This document shows, in pieces, positions 37,699-45,939 of a stretch of DNA of 46,699 bases. Source of the stretch: an uncultured Alphaproteobacteria bacterium (lineage in GTDB: Bacteria > Pseudomonadota > Alphaproteobacteria > VGEJ01). The translations under genes and the position numbers were made by a program. Every line of letters starts with the position of its first letter. Position 1 is the stretch's first letter. The DNA lies in contig CAJWJK010000014.1 in the NCBI GenBank assembly GCA_913041535.1, forward strand, positions 1 to 46,699, in the 5' to 3' direction. Below the pieces are notes generated by a model, which saw only the letters and a program-made list of their open reading frames with translations, searched no databases and was not told the DNA's origin.

Positions 37699-38421
37699 TT
37701 AACGAAAATTAGATGGAGAGACGTTGGGGGATGAACGCTTGCGTAAGTGAGCTGATAACCTATGTTCTACCCGTTTTGAAATATATAGAATCACGTATGT
37801 GATCAGGAGATATATTACTCCCGCTGCTATATACAATTTGTATGGTTCGAAACTACGGGCGACGATTATCCGCGCGACGCCTGTTAGGTCGAGCAAGGTT
37901 ATGATCGACACTAAGGAAGTTGCCTGTAGGAGAAAAATTACCTCGTTAGTATACGCCGGTAAGGCAAGACGAAATGCTTTCGGCAGGACGATGCGGCGGT
38001 ATAACAGAACGCTCGACATTCCGTGTGCTCTGGCAGCTTCCACCTCACCACGTGGTATGCTTTGGATAGATCCCCGCAGTATTTCTGCAGTATATGCGGC
38101 CGTGTTCAGTGTTAATGTTAGTACCGCGCAGAAATATGCTTCACGAAAGAACAACCAAAGGCCGACCCTATCAAGGAATTCTTGGAATTGACCAGAGCCG
38201 TAGTACACCAAGAATAGCTGGACTAGAAGCGGCGTTCCTCGAAAATAAAATATGTAACTATAAACCGGAATGCGAATATAGGACTTATCGGACAATCTCA
38301 TGATGGCTAAGGGAACGGCGAGAGCCAGGCCAATCAATATGCTAAGGCCCGTGATTTCCAAAGTCAGCAGAGCTCCGCCCAAAAGGCGGGGCAGGCTTTC
38401 CCAAATTATAGTTAGGTCCAT
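37699..38421 (-). CDS. Polar amino-acid ABC transporter permease (HisM-like)
   Basis: Inner-membrane subunit of a His/Glu/Arg-type importer. About 240 residues with five predicted helices. The FRGTPLLVQLFLVYYG opening of the permease domain and the EAA loop (EVEAARAHGMSSVLLYRRIVLPKA) that docks the ATPase are visible. The start is ATG 38421; the longer frame adds only one TTG codon. It overlaps nothing and follows the other permease by 11 bases. A 139-base gap then separates it from the SDR gene, so the transport genes could be one transcript and the enzymes may or may not continue it. Confidence 0.9.
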   Translation of the reverse strand: MDLTIIWESLPRLLGGALLTLEITGLSILIGLALAVPLAIMRLSDKSYIRIPVYSYIFYFRGTPLLVQLFLVYYGSGQFQEFLDRVGLWLFFREAYFCAVLTLTLNTAAYTAEILRGSIQSIPRGEVEAARAHGMSSVLLYRRIVLPKAFRLALPAYTNEVIFLLQATSLVSIITLLDLTGVARIIVARSFEPYKLYIAAGVIYLLITYVILYISKRVEHRLSAHLRKRSSPNVSPSNFR

Positions 38422-38432
38422 CAAGGTTCTCT

Positions 38433-39122
38433 CTATACGTTACGGATGCCTCGGTTTGCCCAGACTTCCGCCTTCCGTTGAATGGTGATTGAGATAATCG
38501 TTATTCCCAGATACATGACCGAAGCTGCCAAAAAAAACGTGAAGGGTTGTCGGGTTGCACCGGCAGCGATAGATGCATTCCTCATTAATTCGTCTAACTG
38601 AATTACAGAAATAAGCGCTGTTGCCTTTATAAGAACCATCCAGACATTACCTAGTCCTGGAAGTGCAAAACGCCACATTTGCGGCAATATAATCCGACGG
38701 AATGCTGTAGAGGAATTCATTCCAATAGCGTGAGCTGACTCAATTTGACCTCGGGGTACTGCTAGGTAAGCACCGCGAAATACTTCTGTTGCAAAGGCAC
38801 CATATATAAAGCCAATTGTCAGAAAACCAGCTACGAAAGGGTTGAGGTCAACAATAAAACTGTAACCAAGATTAGACGAAAGATCCTGGATTAGTGTTGG
38901 TGCTCCATAATAAACTAAAAGAATAAGTAAAAGTTCTGGCACTCCGCGGATCAGCGAGGTGTATGTGTTTGCTATGCTCTTAATAATACTTGGTTGGGAT
39001 AGCTTGGCCCAAGCTCCAAGCAAACCTAATCCTATAGCGATGAGCATGGCACACAACCCGACCGCAACGGTCAGTTCCAAGCCTTGCCACAGCATCCAAC
39101 CGTAACCTTGTAAATCCATCAT
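38433..39122 (-). CDS. Polar amino-acid ABC transporter permease (HisQ-like)
   Basis: Second inner-membrane subunit of the same importer. The 229-residue protein has five predicted helices, the IRGVPELLLILLVYYGAPT segment, and the EAA loop IESAHAIGMNSSTAFRRIILPQ near residue 145. Two ATGs (39122, 39119) lie together. It is separated from the binding-protein gene by a 72-base gap that contains a strong hairpin, an arrangement that commonly makes the binding protein more abundant than the membrane subunits. Confidence 0.9.
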   Translation of the reverse strand: MMDLQGYGWMLWQGLELTVAVGLCAMLIAIGLGLLGAWAKLSQPSIIKSIANTYTSLIRGVPELLLILLVYYGAPTLIQDLSSNLGYSFIVDLNPFVAGFLTIGFIYGAFATEVFRGAYLAVPRGQIESAHAIGMNSSTAFRRIILPQMWRFALPGLGNVWMVLIKATALISVIQLDELMRNASIAAGATRQPFTFFLAASVMYLGITIISITIQRKAEVWANRGIRNV

Positions 39123-39152
39123 TAAGGAATCAATATAATCTGTGAAGATGAT

Positions 39153-39182
39153 GGTGTGGCCACGTTTTTATGTGGCCACACC
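39153..39182 (-). promoter_or_regulatory. Strong intercistronic hairpin in the transporter operon
   Basis: A perfect 11-bp GC-rich stem (GGTGTGGCCAC with GTGGCCACACC) around an 8-base loop lies between the binding-protein gene and the first permease gene. On the minus-strand transcript no T-tract follows, so it is unlikely to be a full terminator. It more likely limits read-through or protects the upstream mRNA from 3' decay, favouring the binding protein. Confidence 0.6.
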
Positions 39183-39194
39183 CATATGATGCGT

Positions 39195-39968
39195 TTAGTC
39201 GCCGTAGACGTCGAAGTCAAAGTACTTTGCATTAATCTCCGCGTATGTACCATTGCTTCTGATGGCATCAATTGCTGCATTCAGGGATTCCGTCAGTTGT
39301 GCATCACCTTTGCGGGTTGCAATTCCCACTCCTTCCCCGAACCACCTGGGATCTGTAAAGTCTGGGCCAACAAATTCGGCATTGTTTCCATCATCCGTAT
39401 TGATGAAACCATCTAATAAGGCGACCGAGTCAGCCAAAAGTAGGTCGACGCGACCCGCCAAAAAGTCAAGGTTGGCCTCTTCTTGGGATGCATAGGCTTT
39501 GATGCTAACCACATCACCATAGTTGTCGCGCAAAAAGTTTTCGTGAATGGTAGCTCTTTGAACTCCGACAGTTTTTCCGTTCAGGCTGTCCTTATTGATC
39601 TCTATACCTGAGCCCTTTACACGAACAAATTTAGCCGGGGTATTATAGTATTTTTTTGTGAAATCTACCTTTTGTTTTCGCTCTTTGGTAATCGACATTG
39701 ACGCAACAATTGCATCGTATTTCTGTGCCAGCAATCCAGGAATGATTCCGTCCCAATCTTGAACGACCCACTCGCATTCCAAGTTGGCAGCATTACATAG
39801 CGCGTTTCCAATATCTACATCAAATCCTTGTAAGTCTCCGTTTTCGTCTATCCAGTTGAAAGGGGGATATGCCCCCTCTGTCCCCAACGTCACCCGCGTT
39901 TGTGCGGATACAATAGTTGCTGTTGAAGCTAGGATTAGACACATTACCGTACAAAGTAATTTTCTCAA
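39195..39968 (-). CDS. Periplasmic polar amino-acid-binding protein (family 3)
   Basis: The binding protein of the adjacent ABC importer. The 257-residue protein has a signal peptide with likely cleavage after VSA at residue 22. The mature N-terminus (TRVTLGTEGAYPPFNWIDENG) and the FDVDIGNALC and DAIVASMSITKERKQKVDFT segments are typical of family 3 (His/Gln/Arg-type) proteins. The start is TTG 39968, strongly supported by an AGGAGGT sequence six bases upstream and by the signal peptide starting right there. The amino acid bound cannot be told from sequence. Confidence 0.92.
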   Translation of the reverse strand: MRKLLCTVMCLILASTATIVSAQTRVTLGTEGAYPPFNWIDENGDLQGFDVDIGNALCNAANLECEWVVQDWDGIIPGLLAQKYDAIVASMSITKERKQKVDFTKKYYNTPAKFVRVKGSGIEINKDSLNGKTVGVQRATIHENFLRDNYGDVVSIKAYASQEEANLDFLAGRVDLLLADSVALLDGFINTDDGNNAEFVGPDFTDPRWFGEGVGIATRKGDAQLTESLNAAIDAIRSNGTYAEINAKYFDFDVYGD

Positions 39969-39974
39969 TTGGTA

Positions 39975-39981
39975 ACCTCCT
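39975..39981 (-). promoter_or_regulatory. Strong ribosome-binding site that fixes a TTG start
   Basis: AGGAGGT, a near-ideal Shine-Dalgarno sequence, lies six bases before TTG 39968. No in-frame ATG or GTG is available at suitable spacing, so the binding-protein gene evidently uses TTG. The strong site fits high demand for a binding protein despite the weak start codon. Confidence 0.7.
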
Positions 39982-40009
39982 GTAAGTACGTATTTATATT
40001 TGGGTATGC

Positions 40010-40804
40010 CTAGATAGTCCTCCTATAGTTTCCCGATAGGAAACGCTTTAAGCGTTCCGACTGGGGGTTGTCAAGAACGTTGTCTGGTGAACCTTGCTCT
40101 TCAATGCGGCCTTGATCGAGAAAGACGGTTTGTGATGATACATCGCGAGCAAAGTTTAGCTCGTGTGTAACAATGAGCATTGTACACCCTTCAGAAGCTA
40201 GATTTTGGATAACCTTCAAAACTTCCCCTACGAGTTCGGGGTCGAGTGCAGAAGTGGGCTCGTCAAAAAGGATAAGGTCCGGCTCCATTGCCAGGGCTCT
40301 CGCAATAGCGGCTCTCTGTTCTTGTCCTCCTGACAAGTGTGAGGGGTAATAGTCCAGCTTGTCACTGAGTCCTACTTTTTCGAGCAGTTCTTGGGCACGT
40401 TCTATGGCTTCTCGACGTTGCAATCCAAGAACGTGTATGGGTGCTTCAATAACGTTCTGTAGAACGGTTAGATGGGACCACAGATTGAATTGCTGAAAAA
40501 CCATACCAAGGCGCGCACGTATTCGACTGACTTGCCGCCTGTTGGTCGGTACGGCTTGCCCGTCACGGTTAGTTGACATCTCTATAAGTTCGCCGCGAAC
40601 ATACACTTTTCCGCTGTCAGGTGTCTCAAGAAGGTTTATGCATCGGAGAAGTGTACTTTTCCCTGAACCACTGGCGCCGAGCAGTGTGATAACATCGTTT
40701 TCATATGCCGTAAGTGAAATACCTCTTAGTACCTCTAGTGACCCGAAACGTTTACAAATGTTTTCTACTAGTAGTGAAATCGGCGTCCCCTCATTAATGG
40801 TCAT
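40010..40804 (-). CDS. Polar amino-acid ABC transporter ATP-binding protein
   Basis: The ATPase of the neighbouring importer. With ATG 40804 it has 264 residues. Walker A is GASGSGKST at residues 43-51, the Q-loop is VFQQFNLW near 102-109, and Walker B is LILFDEP at 177-183 with E182. The signature reads LSGGQEQR at 157-164, where the second Q of the usual QQQR is E. The open frame extends to 40912 and would overlap pckA by 14 bases, but the added residues do not resemble the family. It leads the transporter run; the binding-protein gene follows after a 41-base gap. Confidence 0.92.
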   Translation of the reverse strand: MTINEGTPISLLVENICKRFGSLEVLRGISLTAYENDVITLLGASGSGKSTLLRCINLLETPDSGKVYVRGELIEMSTNRDGQAVPTNRRQVSRIRARLGMVFQQFNLWSHLTVLQNVIEAPIHVLGLQRREAIERAQELLEKVGLSDKLDYYPSHLSGGQEQRAAIARALAMEPDLILFDEPTSALDPELVGEVLKVIQNLASEGCTMLIVTHELNFARDVSSQTVFLDQGRIEEQGSPDNVLDNPQSERLKRFLSGNYRRTI

Positions 40805-40898
40805 AGGTATTTGCCCAAATAAGTCGGAAAAAGCCTCCATCGGTGTGAATATGCCAACGATGTGCTTGCAGAGAAGTGAATCCGCAGAATATGCAACT

Positions 40899-42503
40899 TT
40901 ACTGTGCTCCAATGGCAGCAGCCGTTATAGATGCATCAACACCTGGGGCGAATTGTTCAAAATTCTGCGAAAAACGGGAGACTAAAGATGTTGCAGCTTC
41001 GTCGTATGCCACTGGATTCGTCCATGTCTTACGAGCATCAAGAATTTCGTTTGGTACACCTGGACACGATTGAGGAACCATCAAGCCAAATGTTGGATGT
41101 CGATGCATAGGGGTGTTTGCTAATTGTCCATTAAGCGCTGCGCTTACAATTGCTCTGGTATAACCAATTTCCATCCTATTTCCTGTTCCGTAGGGGCCGC
41201 CGCTCCATCCGGTATTTACGAGCCAACAGTTAGTATGATTTGCAGACATCTTCTGACCAAGTAAGTTTGCATATACGGAAGGGTGTCGAGGCATGAATGG
41301 CGCGCCAAAGCAAGTGGAAAACGTTGCTGCTGGTTCCTTTAGCCCCTTCTCTGTACCAGCAACCCTAGCGGTGTACCCAGAAAGAAAGTGGTACATAGCC
41401 TGCTCGGGACTTAAGTGTGAAATTGGTGGCAAAACTCCGAAAGCATCTGCAGTTAGCATGATTATGTTGTTGGGATGATTGGCAATGCCGGTCGGACTTG
41501 CATTGGGAATGAAGTCGATTGGATAACTGGCACGCGTATTCTCAGTATGCTGAGCATCATCAAGATCTAACAAACCTGTGTCGGGATCCATGACAACGTT
41601 TTCGAGAATTGTTCCGAATCTTGATGTGGTCGAGTATATCTCAGGCTCGGCCTCAGGGGAGAGACGAATGACTTTTGCATAACAGCCACCCTCAAAATTA
41701 AACACTCCATTGCCAGACCAACCATGTTCGTCATCGCCAATTAGCGTTCTCGAGCTGTCAGCAGATAGAGTTGTCTTGCCCGTTCCCGAGAGACCAAAAA
41801 AGATTGCTGTGTCTCCGTTGGGCCCAACATTTGCCGAGCAGTGCATGGGCAAAACACCTTGATCAGGAAGAAGGTAATTGAGTATTGAGAAAATCGATTT
41901 TTTAATTTCACCGGCATATATAGTTCCGCCGACAAGCACTATAGATCTCTCAAAGTTCACGACTACGAAACATTCGGAATTAGTACCGTCTTTTTCGGGG
42001 TCTGCATGTAGCTCGGGAGCATGAAGAATAGTGAATTGGGGATTGAATGCTTTCCGTTCATGGGGAGCGGGTTCAAGAAACATGTTGTGCGCAAACAAAC
42101 TATGCCATGGGCTTTCACTTACTACACGTATGTTCATTCGATAGTTGGTGTCAGTTCCGGCACATAGATCCTGAACGTATAAATCTCTTTGTTTGAAATG
42201 GTTCAATACTTTTGCGTGAAGCTTTTCAAAACCTACTGAGCCAATCCCAACGTTTACGTCACCCCACCAAATCTTATCTTCTGTTCCGCTATCCCGAACG
42301 ATGAACTTATCTTTGGGTGAACGCCCCGTATACACGCCAGTCATAACCACCAGCGCTCCGCCAGAAGCTAGTGAGCCCTGCCCGCGTCGGATTGTGTGTT
42401 CATACAAAGTCGCTGGCGGTAAGTTCCAATAACAAATGCCGCTGGTTTGGATTTCATGTTGACTCAGGCCATGACGGCTAACTATTGGTCCTGTATCGGT
42501 CAT
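40899..42503 (-). CDS. pckA: Phosphoenolpyruvate carboxykinase (ATP)
   Basis: Converts oxaloacetate to phosphoenolpyruvate, the entry to gluconeogenesis from TCA-cycle carbon. The 534-residue protein starts at ATG 42503 with a GGAGA ribosome-binding site; the frame extends 51 codons further upstream without family similarity. The substrate-binding TGRSPKDKF segment starts at residue 59, and the P-loop GLSGTGKT is at 237-244, followed by the GDDEHGW metal-site segment near 256. The EGGCYAK segment follows. Growth on amino acids through the neighbouring transporter would require gluconeogenesis, so the placement is sensible but may be coincidental. Confidence 0.96.
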   Translation of the reverse strand: MTDTGPIVSRHGLSQHEIQTSGICYWNLPPATLYEHTIRRGQGSLASGGALVVMTGVYTGRSPKDKFIVRDSGTEDKIWWGDVNVGIGSVGFEKLHAKVLNHFKQRDLYVQDLCAGTDTNYRMNIRVVSESPWHSLFAHNMFLEPAPHERKAFNPQFTILHAPELHADPEKDGTNSECFVVVNFERSIVLVGGTIYAGEIKKSIFSILNYLLPDQGVLPMHCSANVGPNGDTAIFFGLSGTGKTTLSADSSRTLIGDDEHGWSGNGVFNFEGGCYAKVIRLSPEAEPEIYSTTSRFGTILENVVMDPDTGLLDLDDAQHTENTRASYPIDFIPNASPTGIANHPNNIIMLTADAFGVLPPISHLSPEQAMYHFLSGYTARVAGTEKGLKEPAATFSTCFGAPFMPRHPSVYANLLGQKMSANHTNCWLVNTGWSGGPYGTGNRMEIGYTRAIVSAALNGQLANTPMHRHPTFGLMVPQSCPGVPNEILDARKTWTNPVAYDEAATSLVSRFSQNFEQFAPGVDASITAAAIGAQ

Positions 42504-42885
42504 ATTAATCTCCGAGTCACGCCGCCTATCATTTGACGGGTGTGAAAAAGAACTGCAAACAAAATTGGCAACCTTTAGTTTGGCATGTTGGTAGTTTATC
42601 CGCCAAGTCCTTGGAGGACATATGAATAATTTGTTATTGAGTTGATAGAAAAGCAATACAGAAGTTTGTTATGGGAAGTTCTCTTTGTGTTCAAGCTGTA
42701 CTCATTCTTTGGCGGCCATTAAGAGGAAGTTAGTTTGGCCGACTCGCGATTGCATGTGTGTTAAAAAAAGAGGCATGTTTTCCGTTGAAATCCTGTCTAT
42801 CGCTTTCTAGGGATTCACTTGCCAATCTAACAAGAAGTGGTATGGGAGTGGCCAATAATTGAAATTATGCCGTCTCGACAGTATT
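42504..42885. other. Gene-free stretch upstream of pckA (382 bases)
   Basis: I see no ORF or RNA gene here. The region contains overlapping short palindromes at 42603-42619 (GTCCT-TGG-AGGAC and CCAA-GTCC-TTGG) that might be a regulator site for pckA. No clear -35/-10 pair was found on the minus strand. The part near 42720-42880 shows nothing notable and includes the end of the tRNA-Asn transcript. Confidence 0.5.
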
Positions 42886-42961
42886 TGGCTCCCCGGGCCG
42901 GACTCGAACCAGCGACATGGTGGTTAACAGCCACCCGCTCTACCAACTGAGCTACCGGGGA
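42886..42961 (-). tRNA. tRNA-Asn (GTT)
   Basis: A 76-base cloverleaf including an encoded CCA. The 7-bp acceptor stem is TCCCCGG with CCGGGGA, with discriminator G. The anticodon stem GGTGG/CCACC encloses a CTGTTAA loop, giving anticodon GTT. The T arm contains GGTTCGAGTCC. A promoter with good -35 and -10 elements lies just upstream. Confidence 0.97.
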
Positions 42962-42976
42962 TCAAATAACCCTGAA

Positions 42977-43005
42977 ATCTAGCCGTGTGGTAAACTACAA
43001 GTCAA
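42977..43005 (-). promoter_or_regulatory. Promoter of tRNA-Asn
   Basis: On the minus strand, TTGACT (43000-43005) is followed after exactly 17 bases by CTAGAT (42977-42982). The tRNA 5' end lies 15 bases further on, consistent with a transcription start about seven bases after the -10. The hexamers and spacing suit a vegetative alphaproteobacterial promoter. Confidence 0.6.
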
Positions 43006-43055
43006 AGCAAGTCCAGCTCTTAACCAGTTCAGAACGATTAAGTGTTACTGACAAA

Positions 43056-43958
43056 CTATTGTTTTGAAGTAAATTTCTTTGGAATTAATGCCATCGACAG
43101 AGCTGATACAACCAGGGTTAAGGCAGAAACTTCCTGAATGCCAATTTGTTCATGCAAAATCATGCCACTTGCACAAACGCCAATAATGGGGATGGTGAGT
43201 ATGCTGATTGCTGAAACGCTGACCGGCACTTCATTTACTATGCGAAACCACGCCCAGTAAGAAAAGTTAAACGCAAGCACTATGTTATAGATGACGGCTA
43301 GCGTCGGCCACAGCTTGAGAGCAGGAAGTGTTGTTCCCTCAAAGAGTATGGTTAGAATAGCTATCGGAATAGCAGCAAATAATAACTGCCAAGCGGTCAT
43401 GACCGTTATGGGAATGGTGAGTTTGGCAAATTTGATAATAACCGTTCCAGTGGCCCAAGAGACGGCGGCACCTAAAACTAGTAGTGCTCCAGTAGGAGCT
43501 GCCTGTAGTATCAAAATATCACTTCCCATTAGTATTGCGAGGCCGATAAGACCAAGGGTCAGAGCACAATATCTTCGTATGGTGATCTTCTCACGAAGGA
43601 ATACTGCGCTTAATAATATGCCCCAAAGTGGCATAGTGTAGGCAAGGATTACGGATCGCCCAGCTGCCATCAGATCAAGTCCATATATTACCACAACATT
43701 CCAACCAAGTATGTTGAATACGGATCCCAAAATTAACCATTTCCACTCGCGTCGAGGAACCCAGAGCGAGAGTCCTGCACATTTAGCGATAATTGATAGG
43801 CCAATTGCAGCAGAGCCAATGCAAAACGTTCGGAAAGTTAATGGTTCAAACGAAGTGAGAGCAACTTTCATTATGGGCCAGTTCAACCCCCAAATAAGAG
43901 AGAGAGCTACAAGAAGAAGGAAGCTTGTGCGTGTGAGAGTCTCTCGCTGAATTTGCAT
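43056..43958 (-). CDS. EamA/DMT-family transporter (second copy)
   Basis: A ten-helix metabolite exporter-type membrane protein. About 300 residues when started at ATG 43958, which has a purine-rich site upstream; the ATG at 44006 would add 16 residues. The first EamA repeat begins SFLLLVALSLIWGLNWPIMK and the second near GALLVLGAAVSWATGTVIIK, both with the W-G/A pattern near the first helix of the repeat. It is not closely similar to the copy at 22394. The substrate is unknown. Confidence 0.88.
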   Translation of the reverse strand: MQIQRETLTRTSFLLLVALSLIWGLNWPIMKVALTSFEPLTFRTFCIGSAAIGLSIIAKCAGLSLWVPRREWKWLILGSVFNILGWNVVVIYGLDLMAAGRSVILAYTMPLWGILLSAVFLREKITIRRYCALTLGLIGLAILMGSDILILQAAPTGALLVLGAAVSWATGTVIIKFAKLTIPITVMTAWQLLFAAIPIAILTILFEGTTLPALKLWPTLAVIYNIVLAFNFSYWAWFRIVNEVPVSVSAISILTIPIIGVCASGMILHEQIGIQEVSALTLVVSALSMALIPKKFTSKQ

Positions 43959-44045
43959 TCTCTGAACTAGTGTATGGTGTGTTTGCTGGTGCAAGAGAGA
44001 AAACATTATGTGTGTCTATACAGGGTGCCCACAGCAATCGTCGTT

Positions 44046-44381
44046 CTAAGCAACAAACAATGAATCAGTTTTTGCGGCCATGATGAAATCATTTTCGTGT
44101 AGACCATTAATTTTATGAGTGTAAAACACGACATTTACGTAGCCCCAGCCAACGCAAATGTCTGGGTGATGGCCTTCCTTCTCCGCCAAATCGCCAACAC
44201 TATTCGTAAATGCCAGGGCGGATATGAAATCATTAAATGAGTAGCGACGTTCTATGCGTGATCCATCACTGATTAGTTCCCAGTCAGGTACTTGAGTTAA
44301 ATAGTCACTAGCTTCCACACTGGTTAGTGGGGGCATTCCCCCGCGACAGGGTACACATACTTTATTTGAAAGAGAGGTCAT
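44046..44381 (-). CDS. phhB: Pterin-4a-carbinolamine dehydratase
   Basis: Dehydrates 4a-hydroxytetrahydropterin to regenerate the pterin cofactor of aromatic amino-acid hydroxylases; may also serve other pterin pathways. The 111-residue protein has the active-site segment EGHHPD with H71 and H72, and YTHKINGL with T88 and H89, all at normal spacing. The N-terminal C9-V-P-C12-RGG stretch is also common in the family. The AAGGAG ribosome-binding site 8 bases before ATG 44381 fixes the start. No phenylalanine hydroxylase gene lies in the window. Confidence 0.94.
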   Translation of the reverse strand: MTSLSNKVCVPCRGGMPPLTSVEASDYLTQVPDWELISDGSRIERRYSFNDFISALAFTNSVGDLAEKEGHHPDICVGWGYVNVVFYTHKINGLHENDFIMAAKTDSLFVA

Positions 44382-44442
44382 TCGTTTGTCTCCTTAGTGT
44401 AACTGTGGTTTAAGGCTTGGCGTTGGATATCCTCGCTGTGGG

Positions 44443-45606
44443 TTAACTCAACTCCTTCTTAATTCGGGATATAGCTTCTCGGATGTTGTCAATTGAATTT
44501 GCGTATGAAAATCGTATGTAGCCCTCGCCTTGAGATCCAAAGTTAGATCCAGCGATAGTTGCAACTCCAGCCCTATCTAAGAATCTGTTTTGTAAGTCAA
44601 CGGCACTGACTCCTGTCTTTTGAATGTTGGGGAAAGCGTAAAACGCCCCTAACGGTTTAATGCAGTGAAAACCAGGAATTTCATTCAGCGCTTTTGTTAG
44701 AAACAGCCTTCTCTCGTTAAATGCCGACATCATCTTATTAACATGATTTTGGGAGCCACGGAGTGCTGCTATTGCTGCCCATTGTGTAGCGGCATTTACA
44801 CAAGAGTGATCATTGATTGCAAGTTTCTCTGCGTGGGAAAAGAGTTTTTGAGGCCAAACAGAGTAGCCGATTCTCCACCCAGTCATTGCATAGGTTTTTG
44901 ACCATCCATCAAGAAGTATCAGGCGCTCACGGATTGATTCGAAATCAAGTAGGGAGATATGATCTTGATCATCGTAAAGCATACGTGAATAAATTTCGTC
45001 ACTCAAAATAGCCACGTCAGGAAACGCGCCAAGCCCGGCAACAAGGCGCTCAATTTCCTCACGGGGGATGACTCCCCCAGTTGGATTAGCTGGACTGTTG
45101 ATGATGATAAGCCTGGTCATCGGAGTGATTTTGTCCAGCACTTCGTCTGCGCGAAAAGAGAATCCTCTTTCTTCGTATAGCTGGATTGGAACGGGCGTAG
45201 CTCCAGAAAAGCCAATCATTGATTCATATATAGGAAACCCAGGGTCAGGGTACATAATCTCTGCGCCTGGTTCGCCAAACATAGTTATCGCAAAAAATAT
45301 GGTTACCTTTCCGCCTGGTACGATCAGTATTTTGTCAGGATCAATTGAAACATTTCTATATTCATAAATGTGTTCTGAGACAGCTTCACGGAGCGGAAGA
45401 ATTCCATTGGCTGGTGTATATCCATGGTGTCCATCCTTTAAAGCCTTACATGCAGCGTCGACAATATGTGGCGGGGTGGGGAAGTCAGGTTGACCGATTC
45501 CAAGATTGATAACCGTCTTGCCGGTTCGAGCAAGTTTTTCGGCACGGCTCAGAACTTCGAATGCGCCTTCCGCTTTTAGATAGGGCATTTGCTGTATTAG
45601 TTTCAT
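44443..45606 (-). CDS. Class I pyridoxal-phosphate aminotransferase (aspartate aminotransferase-like)
   Basis: Transfers amino groups between an amino acid and a 2-oxoacid. The 387-residue protein has the fold type I (class I) features: NLGIGQPDFPTPPHIVDAA near residue 34, SPANPTGG near 171 (N174 region), SDEIYSRM near 202, and the cofactor lysine K237 in SKTYAMTGWRIG. It is of the aspartate/aromatic aminotransferase type common in bacteria; the exact substrate cannot be told. It lies 62 bases upstream of phhB on the same strand, so the two may form an operon. An aromatic amino-acid link would fit phhB but is an inference. Confidence 0.88.
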   Translation of the reverse strand: MKLIQQMPYLKAEGAFEVLSRAEKLARTGKTVINLGIGQPDFPTPPHIVDAACKALKDGHHGYTPANGILPLREAVSEHIYEYRNVSIDPDKILIVPGGKVTIFFAITMFGEPGAEIMYPDPGFPIYESMIGFSGATPVPIQLYEERGFSFRADEVLDKITPMTRLIIINSPANPTGGVIPREEIERLVAGLGAFPDVAILSDEIYSRMLYDDQDHISLLDFESIRERLILLDGWSKTYAMTGWRIGYSVWPQKLFSHAEKLAINDHSCVNAATQWAAIAALRGSQNHVNKMMSAFNERRLFLTKALNEIPGFHCIKPLGAFYAFPNIQKTGVSAVDLQNRFLDRAGVATIAGSNFGSQGEGYIRFSYANSIDNIREAISRIKKELS

Positions 45607-45838
45607 AATGTACAGCCACCAATTCTACTCTCCATTGAGGAAACGGAGACGACTAAATGGACAGCAAACATAATAGCATTTCCAATTGTGCTCTGTGTGG
45701 CCGTAAATATGTGTAGTTGTCAACTCAGACAGAGAAGTTTCTATATACCATGTAATAATAATCTTTAGCGGGTATATGGTATTGCAACGTGTTTGGAGGC
45801 TTGACGCAAACCCGTAGTAACTCCATAACGGATGTACT

Positions 45839-45916
45839 GGCGGGTGTAGCTCAGTTGGTTAGAGCACCAGATTGTGGATCTGGGGGCCGTGGGTTCAAAT
45901 CCCATCACTCGCCCCA
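45839..45916 (+). tRNA. tRNA-His (GTG)
   Basis: A cloverleaf with the extra G at position -1 typical of tRNA-His. The acceptor is GGCGGGTG with CACTCGCC, 8 bp including one G-T pair, followed by an encoded CCA. The anticodon stem CCAGA/TCTGG encloses TTGTGGA, giving anticodon GTG. A weak promoter-like pair (TTGACG at 45801-45806 and CATAAC at 45824-45829, 17-base spacer) lies upstream. The mtaB gene starts 24 bases after its CCA end. Confidence 0.96.
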
Positions 45917-45939
45917 CTCTTCACATATTAGTTCCTTTA

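Noticed and set aside
40805-40912. 36-codon extension of the ABC ATPase
   Set aside because: Would overlap pckA by 14 bases and does not resemble the family; the conserved start is near 40804.
40542-40985. 147-aa plus-strand ORF
   Set aside because: Lies opposite the ABC ATPase and the end of pckA; no recognisable domain.
42504-42656. 51-codon extension of pckA
   Set aside because: No similarity to the family N-terminus, and the ATG at 42503 has a good ribosome-binding site.
45801-45829. TTGACG-N17-CATAAC promoter for tRNA-His
   Set aside because: The -10 is weak, so it is mentioned in the tRNA entry but not listed as a feature.
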